Shown here: positions 8,322 to 18,764 of the stretch, one piece after another
Layout of the letters: every line of letters begins with the position of its first letter
Numbering within the stretch: the first letter of the stretch is position 1
NCBI GenBank assembly: GCA_002749535.1
Contig: MZZL01000043.1
Span: 1 to 23,136 of the forward strand
From: Apophysomyces variabilis
Lineage: Eukaryota; Mucoromycota; Mucoromycetes; Mucorales; Mucoraceae
Direction: 5' to 3'
Length of the DNA stretch: 23,136 bases
Position numbers and translations under genes: made by a program
Notes under the pieces: model-generated
What the model was told of the DNA's origin: nothing
What the model saw: the letters and a program-made list of their open reading frames with translations, nothing else
Databases searched by the model: none

Positions 8322-11300
8322 ATGTTATCTGGCCAAGACATCACTCATTGTTCACCTACTTCATCCGAATGCTTTTCATACACCAAGTATGGTGTTACCA
8401 GTGAAGAATACGCAGGATGCCACTCAGCTGATGACTCTTTGCAGGCGCTCGTTCGTGATTCTCAAAGCGAAGAGTTTACCCATTTACATACTCAATCAGT
8501 GGATACTGATTATGGCTTGTTTAAGCAGATTGATACCGATAGAGTGGAAGATCAATGTATTAGAAATCTAACAATAATAACAAACTCACGTTCCTCAACA
8601 GGTGATTATCATGATATTGTCCATCATCGATCGCTTGTTCGACGAGTATCCGACGAATCATCTTGCTCAAATGGCTCGGCTGCAAGCTCTGTCTCCAGTG
8701 CAACAAGCCGTAATAGAAAATTTCCTCACGTTGTCAAACATTCGTTTGTCTCTGTCAAAGATTTTGTCACAAAGTCTGCTAGTCGTACCCGGATACGGAC
8801 AACAGCTAAAGCCAAAGCATGGCTGCCTACGCCTAGTCGCAGTGATAGCAGACATGAACATTCTTCTATTGCACAAAATATTCGTTATGCACAGCCTGGA
8901 CTTTTACCATGCTCAGAATCGTTTACATCTCGGCTACGTAAACGGACGCCTAGCGCAATAAACCTTGCAGGCATGTTCTTAACGCGCAGACACGCTTTGA
9001 TAGAGGATACTTCTGCGCCTTTCAATGCTTCTTCCGAGCGTCAGACTTCTGAAGTCAGCAAAAATTTATCAACCTGTTACCCATCAGTGCAATTGAAGGA
9101 GGATGACGTTAGAAACAGTTCAGAGAGAAATAGGATGACGAAAAATGCAAGTAAGCGACGAAATAGTATTGTGGATGCAGCAGCACGATTATTACGAAGA
9201 GATGCAGGACGCACCAACGTATCGGTGATTGAGGAGGACGGAGACACGGATCAAACAGACCATCACATCGAATTTAGTGACGAAGTTGCAAAAATAATCC
9301 AACAAGATCAGGTGTCTTCAAACTCGACTGGGCATTGTGGGGAAAGTCCCGTGGGAAAGCTTCTATTTGGCAAAGAAATTAGTCATATGGAATTTTTTGA
9401 GTCTGATGGAACTGCTCCCGAAAGTATGAACCATACCGATGGTGCGCTTGATGCAGATATGAGAAGTAAAAGCACTGCACCAAGGTTTTCCAGCAACGAT
9501 AACCAATGGAGCGGACAAAGGGCGAAATCATGTCAGGTAAATCATACCACGCCAACAAAGATGAAAAGACGAGAGAGCTTGTGTTTATCGTTGCGCAACA
9601 GGAATGCAAAATTTCTTCATTACCACTATCAGCTACTGAAGAGGATAAAGCTCAGTGCCCCACGATATGTTTACCCGAAGCTAATCTTGAGTTGAATTCG
9701 TTTTCTGACGGTATCATACATTATCAGCAATCAATAGCGGCAAAAAAAGTAGATTTGTCAAGCTGTGAACTTCTTAGAGCAACAACCCCAGTCACCTTAC
9801 AAACAAAACTTAACAAGGACTGTGACGAAGCTTTGGCGTACGTGGATTTAGCGCAATTATCATCAAGTCAGCATGGTATATTTCCTGAAGAAAGGCTACG
9901 AAACATCCTGCATGATCTCCGCACAATGTCTGCCATGATAGAATGGGAGGATGATAGTGGGATGCTGTCGCAAAGGAGCATTTCGGTCTCTTTCGCCATG
10001 CTGGAGAAGAAGATTACTGAATGCCGATCACTTCTGTCCACAGTGGATAGCAAAGGTTTGCAACAGAGTAATACTGGTGAAGTTGCAGATAATTGGCAGG
10101 AAATCTCAAGGAGTGTCAAAGAGATTGTAAGGTTTTATGCGGGCTTCAGATAGAATTTGACTTTTTCGACAGGTTTCCTCAGTGCGGCAAATTTCGTATT
10201 ATTGCGTGAGTCAACATTATAAAATGCTGCAGAACGCCATGATTGTTCCATGTAAAGGATACAAAATTGAAGGCAGTAATCAATATGGGGCAAACGAGAA
10301 AGGATTCGATACCTTGGACAGACCCACCGATTATTCTGCATGCGATATTGAACATGTGGATAAAGAATCGTATTGGTTTCGAGATTATTTTGCCGGTAGA
10401 AACTATATTACTTTCTGCGGACATTTTGAAAATGGGGATCCTGCGCTATTAACTGCTATCTGCGAATCCAACCATGATGATCAGAAAGCATTTCGAATGG
10501 TTTTCAGGACCAAGCAAGTAAGAGTTTAAAGACATCTTTGATGCAGCACATCTTTAACATAATATGTCAAGGTTCGGGACATACGCAAAATAGTTCCTTA
10601 CTCGTTTCTTTTGAGTGCGCCTTACGATCTCTTGACAGATGACACAAATACAGAAAATGTGCCGGATACGACCTGGAAACAAGCTGTAGAAATGACATTC
10701 GATATACCGTTTGAGTGTTTACGGAAAGTTAACGCAGACGCAATGGTGACAAGTGGCATTGAATCAGAGATACTTAAGCTTGACGAAAACGGGGTACGTT
10801 GTTGCTATGTCCAGCTTCAGCACTAATATTGTTTGTAGGTTCACAAGAAGTATAAATTTGGTGTGTTGTACATTAAAGAAGGCCAACTCAAAGAAGAGGA
10901 ATGGTTCTCTAATCAACACGATTCTGAAAAATTTGCCGACTTTCTCAATACTATTGGAAAGCGTGTCTACTTACACGGATACTCAGGTTGGGCTGCAGGG
11001 CTTGATACAAAAAGTATGTGAAAGCTATGACGAAATACTACTTAGTTGTGGTGAATTAGGCGGAGACTCGGGTGAATATACATATACAAATATCTGGAAG
11101 GACAATATCCTTACATTCCATGTTTCAACCTTGATTCCTTCTCGACCTGGTGATAAGCAGCAGATACAACGAAAGCGTCATATTGGGAACGGTAAACAAC
11201 TCCATACAGATGCGATACCTCATTAAGCGGGCCGTGATAGATATCGTATGCATAGTTTTTGTGGAAGGAAAACAAGCATTTGATCCTACGGCAATCAAAT

Positions 11301-12199
11301 CACAGTTCTTACATGTCTTTATTGTAGTCCACGAGGAAGAATGGAACAATAGAAAAGGGTGGAGGTAGGCCACTGCAAGACACTGATGGGGTAGAAATAT
11401 AATATAATGGCAGGGTAGAGGTTGTGACGGCTGAAGGGGTGCCTGAATTCGGACCACCTCTTCCAGATAACCCTATATTCTTTGATAAGGCTGAGCTGAG
11501 CTCTTTTATTCTTGCCAAATGTAAGTAGATAATTTCTAAGACATTTATTAATGTGGAAAAGTGATCAACGCCGAATATGCTGCCTTAAAGTCGCCTAAAT
11601 TCGTACAACCGATGACTCGTGCTCGTGAAGGCATACTGAACAACATTGTCGACCGCGCAATAAGCATATCTCCGACGCCAAAATCTTTTTCAAAGCATAG
11701 TAAAATATCTTCGACATCTTCAGAGCGCAGCACAACGAGTTCTAAGAGCAAAGATACGAGTGATTCTGCACCTATACCATCCCGCTCAAGCATGATGATT
11801 AAGGACCTGTCAGATGGGTTGGCTGGTTTAGGTCGACGACGGAGTGCTCAAGACATTCCTTGCACTGCAGCAAAGCAGAAAAATTTAAGGTCCCGCAAAA
11901 CGCGAGCAAATAAAAGCATCGGTGGTAAGTCGAATTTTCCATAAACCATATCTATTTTATCTGATGGTGTCTGCAGTCTCATCAAAACAAAGCTGCTCAG
12001 AGCTGGATCTCGTGCAGAGTCTACCCGATTCATCCGTTCGTGCGATTTCATCCTCAACAATCTCCAGAAAAAAAGAAGGTTAATAATGTCTGCTCCTTTC
12101 TTTAACTCATGGCGTCAATAACTAGGAATAAAAGTTCGAACACAGAATATGTTGACGTCGATTTCATCTCTAGGAAGCAGTAGCAATAGCGGATGGTGA
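8322..12199 (+). CDS. Rap/Ran GTPase-activating protein (Rap1GAP-like), 11 exons
   Basis: Exons: 8322-9536, 9602-10126, 10173-10517, 10572-10793, 10839-11013, 11060-11191, 11241-11364, 11414-11520, 11562-11924, 11977-12078, 12126-12199. All phases agree and give 1127 residues. The Rap/Ran-GAP domain spans about residues 645-975: ESYWFRDYFAGR, FRTKQVRDIRKIVPYSFLL, KYKFGVLYIKEGQ, ILTFHVSTLIPSRPGDKQQ, KRHIGNDIVCIVF, VVTAEGVPEFGPPLPDNP and KLINAEYAALKSPKF. Asn871 in HIGND matches the catalytic 'Asn thumb' of Rap1GAP, so the domain should stimulate GTP hydrolysis on a Rap/Rsr1-type small GTPase. The first 580 residues are low-complexity, Ser-rich and probably disordered, with basophilic kinase-like sites (RRVS, S110; KRRNS, S282). 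The tail after 980 is also Ser-rich. The last exon is less certain: without the final splice the protein stops at 12083 (1104 residues). No disabling mutation is seen. Confidence 0.94.
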
Positions 12200-14098
12200 G
12201 TACACTAATATTTTATGCGACCATCTTCATGGCTATTAAGTCGGTTAGGCAGGTTAAAAGAGAAACCTGAGATGCAATGGAAGCCAGACTAACCCCGTTT
12301 ATACCAGCGTTCGTTTTAATTAACCATCATAATCTTGTAAAGTGTTTGTGTATAAATCGCTGTTCAAAATAACATGTCTTTATAAAGGTTTTTGCACGAT
12401 GATTTATTCAGCTATTACTCTGCGCTAAGAAATACAAAGAGTCTCCATACGTACGGTATTATGCATCAGTTGAAGAATAAAAACATGCGTTGGGTTCTAC
12501 GATGCGTATCAACGAAGAACAAAGTGTTTAAACCTAGTTAACGGACATATAGCCGAAACGGAGATTTCCTATAAGAGCTTCTGGAGAACCGATTACGGAT
12601 AGATTGAATGGATTATATGTTGCTGAAACACGCATAGAAAGAACCGGCAATCATTGACCGTTTTTTCTTAGGTGCCATGACACCTACCCCCACAATTGAC
12701 CGGGTATCTCTGAAGCGTCAGCCCATTGGATCGTATATATCTTCCCAAGTTGCATAGTATACGCAATATAGTAAATCGAAGGCTCATTAAATAAGACAAT
12801 GCTTGATACAACAGTGGGACCGTATTAATACATTTCAACAGTAAGTTGACAATAACAGGATAAACGAAATTCGTAGTGCAGATATGAAGAATGCAAGGCG
12901 GGAAAAACTGAAATGATAGATTTCTTGTTGACATGTTACCGTAACAGAATGCTCGCGCCGCGCTTTTACTGTACATAGTACAGATCCCCCAAGGCAGAAA
13001 CACATTAAAATAACATAATCTTACTAGTTTACAACAATGTCCATTCAGAAACTATTTCGCTGGATAGAACGACAAGAAGCGATGATATATCATCATTACT
13101 GTATTCTTGCAATTTATATTGGTTGAGGAAGATGTTGTTGTCGGTTAATAGCAATACAAAACTGGTCTGGGATACCGACTATGGTCGCATAGATAAATAA
13201 TTGAAAGAAAAGGTAGGCTTTCTATAACTGACGAATTTGCCAAAGATGCTTAGTAGTTCATGCATGTAACACATGTCAATACGAATATATGATTATTCTA
13301 TCGATATGTTGCATCACGATTAATAATGGCTATGGTTCTTCATATGCTGCTTTCAGTCTACCCAAACCCGAGTTAAATTGTTTTCAGACAGCTTGTTTTA
13401 TTACATCTAGTGATAACGATTCCCTATTTTCGCGACTACCCCAACATTAACACGTCATACCACGACGCGTCCCTCCATTGATAAGAGGACGTGTTGTCCC
13501 ATTCACCCTTTGCTTAGCTTTATCTCTTAGTGCATCTTTAATTACGTGGTTCATCGGTATCTCTGCCAATTCAGTGCATGACGAAAGCATATCATAAGTC
13601 AAAGTGCACAGAGATTGGAGTGCTTATTTTAACCGCTTGATTCCAATATCTTAGACCAGCCTTCGAATACGGAATGACGTCGGATTCGCAATCAACGTAA
13701 TTTCCGACTACAACAACAATTATCATCTATTAACATTATCTCTTCCAGAAAATGTACAGAGCTCTGAACAAAAAGTATGTACAAGACATCTTGCTAGAGA
13801 AGCATTCGGTGAAACAAGGTATACGACAGGGTAGGATTTTGTTACTATTACGCAGCCATGTAAGCTCAAGACACAATGGCTCTTGAACAACATACATCAG
13901 ATGCCTCTCATTGTGCACTGTATACTGGTCAATTGGCGCAAGTATCCGTCTATGTATCCAAGGGCAAATATGCTTCCGGACATTTGAGACAACATGAAAC
14001 ATTAGGTGATTTCAGATACAGGACAAATCCAACAAAGTGATAGTATAGCAAAGCAGTTCGAATGTTATCGTGATTCCTGACTTTGTTTTTTTTCAATA
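12200..14098. other. Intergenic region, mostly non-coding
   Basis: About 1.9 kb of AT-rich DNA after the Rap/Ran-GAP gene. ORFs at 12668-13003, 13736-14002 and 13950-14132 (all minus) lack recognisable motifs and look like chance. A 59-codon minus-strand open stretch (13623-13447) has more protein-like composition and is described as a finding. No tRNA or rRNA signature was seen. Confidence 0.5.
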
Positions 14099-14486
14099 AT
14101 GCAACGGCAACGGGTAAGTAAAACATCCCCAAACACCTAGTTGGATGCGTTCTGTGCCGGATGTCCCTTCCCCAACTCTTTTCTGATAGCCGCTGGTCAT
14201 CCTAGATTTGATGCCGCATAGTCGCCTACACTGAGCGGTGCGATACCCTCAGCAGTAAGTAAAGAAAACAGCGTCATATTTTTCCACTTACTAACCATAA
14301 ATGTCTGGTTTATGCTGCTCTAACCAATGTGGCGCCCACCGGAGGACCAAGCTGAACGTAAGTGAGATATGCTTTTCGGTATAACTTAAATGCTAATGGC
14401 GCATACTTATTTTACTTTTAGCGCATTTTTGGTCTTTCATGGACGCAGAATTTGTTATAGAGCAGCTTAATATTACACTTCAATAA
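14099..14486 (+). CDS. Candidate tiny four-exon gene, unknown function
   Basis: Three GTAAGT donors occur in 250 bases on one strand, and exons between them join in phase: 14099-14113 (MQRQR), 14222-14254 (SPTLSGAIPSA), 14345-14357 and 14422-14486, giving 41 residues ending HFWSFMDAEFVIEQLNITLQ. Branch-like TACTAAC and CTCTAAC lie in the second intron and TGCTAAT in the third. The stop TAA overlaps an AATAAA hexamer. If the first acceptor is at 14140 instead, exon 2 is longer (14141-14254, with a CAGC pair and SFLIAAGHPRFDAA) but contains an in-frame TAG at 14219. I do not recognise the product. The case rests on splice-site density and phase, not on homology, so transcript evidence would decide it. 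Confidence 0.4.
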
Positions 14487-14953
14487 ACTGTATGTACTAG
14501 CGCTCTGTACTTATTGGGGCCATAACGATGTAGATAAGAAACAACATGGCTGGTGCGAGAGTGCAATCTAAATAGGCCAACAATACTCAGTTTACCTTAC
14601 ATTTGTGGCTATGCTTCGCTATTAGTTGCCTGATAAGTTTTAAGCGTCATAAATTCGCCCAGCTTTCCAGGCGCGATATCTAAAGAATGCATAGGCGTTA
14701 AATGGTCGAAAATGAACCTTGAAAACTTATGGTCAACATTTATCAAATCCAAGATTAGAAAAGTGGACCCTATTATCGGTATTATGTGCTATCAGATAGA
14801 CTGAAGTTTTATTTTACATAATGTGAAAGCAAAGGTCTAGTCTGCAATTCCAAGTATGGACAGTAGTATTATAAAACAGCAGTGACAAAGTAGAATGTCA
14901 TTCTATCATCGGAATTGCTTATACGTTTAATTTCATAGGATTAGGTAGTTAAA
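14487..14953. other. Intergenic region, nothing recognised
   Basis: AT-rich DNA between the candidate tiny gene and the 3' end of the minus-strand zinc-binding gene. I see no ORF, repeat or RNA gene that I can support. Confidence 0.5.
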
Positions 14954-15879
14954 TTAGTTATAGAGACTATTTTCTGCATAAGGTGGTTGAGAGTAATAAA
15001 ACCAAGAACATTCGAAAGGAGATGCTGGTGATAATGCCACAGCGACCGCGGCGGCACTTGTTGCAACAGCGGCAGCAGCTAGTGACGATGCAGCACAGGA
15101 ATGTTCCCCATCCTTGCGGTTAACAGCATCGCTATTATTGCTGCTACCTGCATTCTCGTGCCTGTCTTTTGCATCACAATCCATGGTCTTCATATCTGTA
15201 GTTTGAAGAGGAGGCGGAGTTTGGGTGACTGGACTTTGGCATCCATTGCGACGAGAAATGCAAAATGGACAGTGGCGTACAAAACGTGCAATGAGTTCCT
15301 TGGGAATCCATGAGTATCGTCGTCGTACCTAACAGCAAGTTATGGTTAGGACAGCCTTACTTTGCAATTAAAAGAGTTACTATTTAACGCTACCAAAGCT
15401 GATGTCTTGTCTCGTCCGCCATGATGTGCTTCTCTATGTGCCCGTACCAGAATGCCATAAATCTGTTCACGCATTGCCACCGGTTTGTTATCGTGACAGA
15501 CAATATCGCAGCTATCAATAGGTGCTAGCTGAAACATTTTTTTAACCCAAAATCGGAATTGCGCGGTAGAAATAGCCGTGTTTCTGGGGTCTTTAAGTAC
15601 TTGCAAAATTAGCGAGTAGCGGTGTTGATCCACAAGGGCTTTATCACGTTTCTTTGAGGAGAGATTTTGTAGATATTCTTCTACTATGGCATCGAACTCT
15701 TTGCTGGACGGATATTGATCACGGTCGTTAACCATTTGAGGGTAAAATCGCTGCTGCACATGGCTACTGGAGGCAGCGGCGGTTGCGGCCGCAGCGGCGG
15801 CAATCGCAGCAGCAGCACTTGTTGGCTTATTATTATGATGATAGCTGACTCCTAGTTGCTGGATTTGGAAAGGATTCAT
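14954..15879 (-). CDS. Integrase-type H2C2 zinc-binding-domain protein, two exons
   Basis: Exon 1 is 15879-15394 and exon 2 is 15328-14954, joined by a 65-nt intron with a CCTAAC branch site; the product is 286 residues. After MNPFQIQQLG comes a poly-alanine region, a helical segment (EFDAIVEEYLQNLSSKKRDK) and the block FRFWVKKMFQLAPID. The integrase zinc-binding domain (H2C2) follows: H148-x4-H153, 28 residues, C182-x2-C185, including HHGGRDKTSAL and YSWIPKELIARFVRHCPFC. The intron splits the domain between Leu162 and Val163. The C-terminal third is Ser/Asn-rich with a second poly-alanine tract. The fold comes from retroviral and retrotransposon integrases, but no catalytic DDE core or reverse transcriptase is nearby. 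Similar stand-alone proteins occur in fungi, so this is probably a domesticated host gene, perhaps nuclear. The exact function is unknown. Confidence 0.85.
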
Positions 15880-16533
15880 TTTGATAATACAAGGAAGTTC
15901 GAATATAACAATAACGGATGGAGCACCAGATGTATCTACTGGAAGAAGGAAAATAAAGAACAGTTGTTTGCAAGGGATTTAAGGGGTTCAGATACGTGGA
16001 TGACAGAAGCACTGACAAAAGAATATGGAATATGGAGATTTTTGTTGCTTTAAAAGGGTCGGGAATTCAAGAGCAAGACAAGTATCGACGAAAGGAATGA
16101 CATGTCACCTTTCCTTTTCCTGTTTTCTACGTTTTGCCTATCTTCATCATCACATATTCGCGCTGACAGAGGAAAATATGTATAATACTTGTAGCTCGCG
16201 TCAAGCTTCCATCCGTTAAATAAAAAGATAAACCATCGCCCCTGTTGAGGTCTGCATAGAAATAGTGCCCATTCAAGGATGATGTTCAGTCACCATTTAC
16301 TAGTCCTCATATTTGGCAATGAGAATTACTCATGTACATTTTCTAATTGCATTTGCAGGCGACTTCCTTAAATAACTATGAGTACAGCGTCTAAAGAGAG
16401 ACCTTTGATGCTTGATATAGTTGACAACTGTTTGCTGGACAATTTTTACACTCTGCTGATGGTTTTAGCTCTTAATAGAGTTCAAGTTTGACCGTTAGTA
16501 AAAAGAAAGATTTCGGCGTGCATTATTAGCATA
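15880..16533. other. Intergenic region upstream of the zinc-binding gene
   Basis: This holds the presumed promoter of the minus-strand gene and then AT-rich DNA. The plus-strand ORFs at 15856-16053 and 16025-16219 show no motif and are probably chance. Confidence 0.45.
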
Positions 16534-18200
16534 TCAGTTATGGCAAAAATCAGATTTTACTCGTACCAGTTGAGCTTCCTTAAACATGCAAGCTAACTTA
16601 AAAAAGAATGGATATTCATTGTGACTAGTTAAGAGAATGATATAGTGTTTTGCCCTTTGAATATGGGTGTTGTTAAAAAGGAGATCCAGTTTCGATGTTG
16701 GCCCATTACCAGCTACCCGTACTAAGTATTTATACACTACGCCAAGACCATTTGTTACACAATAGCAACGCTTGTTAAGATTCTAATTGTATGAAAGCGT
16801 GTACAGATTTTGAGCGGTATGGACTAACTAGGGCCCACAATTGAAAGTATACTTGCAATTGCATGTGTAAACAATGCTGACGACTTTTTGCCAATATATA
16901 CAAGTACATCGGACTTATTGAATACTGGGCAAGTTAAAACGGAATTAGATCTTAGAGGCCAAGGGAGGGTTGTCAGAGTGTTGCCACGTAACTTGTCATA
17001 GCAAAGTCTTTATAGGACATGTAACCAAAAAACGCATTTCATCTTCAACCGTGTCAAAACGGAGACTACATTTGGGGGAAGGGAAAAGACGGCGTGAACG
17101 TGCTTTAGTACGGAGAAAGCTCTATGAGAGGGAGCAACATAGAGTGTATGCACGATGAGATGTAGAAAAAGATCAAAAGACTTTCTAGCTTATAGTGAGT
17201 ATTCACCAAACTAATGGAAACATCAGTGCTAGTCGAGAAAAGGCAAATATCATGGATACTGCGCATGGAAATAGGTGCATGATTAATCTATCGAAACTAT
17301 TATGATTAAGGATAGCTTTTGTTTTGCCAATGTGGAAATAACCCAATGCTTGAAGTATTCAATAGTGGTGTCAGTTAGTCTAGGTAAGAGGTACGCAAAA
17401 GTTACAAGTGATATAGACCAGGGATACCCCAAGTCAAGCGTGCCAGTGTAGTGTCGAATAAGATCTTTTAGGGTGCTCGAGCAAAAGTCTGATTGCTGCT
17501 GAGGACAAAGTAACTGTTGAAGATAAATTAGCTCAATAGTGCTTAGTTGATAATGAATATCTATAAGATTCCGATCAGCGAGCCTATTGTGTAGGCACAA
17601 AGTATTCCAACATATGTGGTAGGAAAAGCAAAATGAAGTCTTGAATGTGAGCTTTACACTCTTTTGAGCTAACCCTTAGAGATATCTATGATTTGTAAAA
17701 TGTGCCATAACCGAGACAGCAACAAGGGATTGATGAGAAGATTAGGTCCTCTAACTGATTGCTTTTAGTTTTCAATATGTTGACATAGTACGATATTTTC
17801 AGATATAGACTGTACAAGGAACAAGTAAGTTAATCCTTACCGTATGCTAAGGGATAACTAAGGTAGGTTGCAGGTATCACTGGTAGTAGTCTTATGCCAA
17901 ACTAAATCTGTGCGTTCACAAAGTGAAACGCAAGGTATATGCGTGGCCCCTAATAGAGAAATTAAACACGGTTTCTGTACATCGCTTTTTGTTTTGGATG
18001 CTCTTCCATAAATATTGATGATGGCCATGCCGCCTTGCCATTTTTCCATGTTATTCAAAATCACTAATAGATCATCCCTGTAAGCAACTAACTTTATATT
18101 TGAGGTGATTGTTGAATACGGAAGTAGACAATAAGATATAGACTGATGATTAACCAGGTTAAAAAGCATAGATTAACTTTATTTCTCTTGAAGATTATTT
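16534..18200 (-). pseudogene. Decayed non-LTR (LINE-type) retrotransposon reverse transcriptase
   Basis: On the minus strand, reading from 18200 downwards, successive fragments follow the order of a LINE reverse transcriptase. At about 18180 there is a broken QGDPLSP-like box followed by MLFNL. Then come VAYRDDLLVILNN (the catalytic YxDD box, with Arg in place of the usual Ala), INIYGRASKTKSDVQKPCLI (about 18000), LLLSRLWHILQIIDISK (about 17700), WNTLCLHNRLADRNLIDIHY (about 17570), IELIYLQQLLCPQQQSDF (about 17510) and a C-terminal EDEMRFLVTCPIKTLL (about 17020). The last resembles the C/H-rich region after LINE reverse transcriptases. Frames change several times and stops are frequent. No endonuclease domain and no poly(A) tail were identified. 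The copy is long dead. Confidence 0.78.
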
Positions 18201-18571
18201 ATACTGAATATAGGACAATTTTCAACTAAGATCGTAAAACCTTTTCATACGGCTTATCCCTGATTATGCAATATCAAGTGATGGAACCAGTCAGATGTCC
18301 TTTATATGACAATAGTTCTCAATAAACAATAAGAGATCAGATCCATTGATTATATACACATAAAACACAGTTGCATGATAGTAATTAGCACAAGTGGTTT
18401 TAACATATATTCCTCGTTTAGGTGTTATGACCTATTGGCACAATTCACATCATAGACGCCTTGTAGTATACGTCGTTGTCGTAATGTGAGTTCCTAGCAC
18501 TTTGTGTTCCATGAACAGTATGATCAAAATACGCGTATTTCCATTTACAGTGAACCGGATGTCACCTAAAC

Positions 18572-18690
18572 CTGTAGTACTACAGATATCCGGACATGCC
18601 GCACACAAGACGTCAATGTCCGAGACCTCGCCAGCGCTCACTCTCACTTTCACTACTTTCCTGTGGTACTTCCAAATATAGTAGTACTAC
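18572..18690. repeat. Pair of GTAGTACTAC palindromes upstream of the MULE gene
   Basis: CTGTAGTACTACAG at 18572-18585 is a perfect 14-base palindrome. Its 10-base core recurs at 18681-18690, 107 bases on. The pair lies just upstream of the transposase reading frame, so it could be a binding site in the promoter or in the element end; this is an inference. Confidence 0.5.
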
Positions 18691-18764
18691 AGGTCCCGAG
18701 GACGGTGTTCCCTGAGCACTATCCTCTTTTGCAATACATTGTCGACAACCTTAACAATGATTGA

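Noticed and set aside
12668..13003. 111-codon minus-strand ORF
   Set aside because: No recognisable motif, no splice context and no neighbouring exons; length alone is compatible with chance.
13736..14132. Two overlapping minus-strand ORFs
   Set aside because: Composition is unconvincing and no splice joins them sensibly.
16970..17158. Plus-strand Arg-rich ORF
   Set aside because: It is the shadow of the C-terminal part of the LINE relic on the minus strand.
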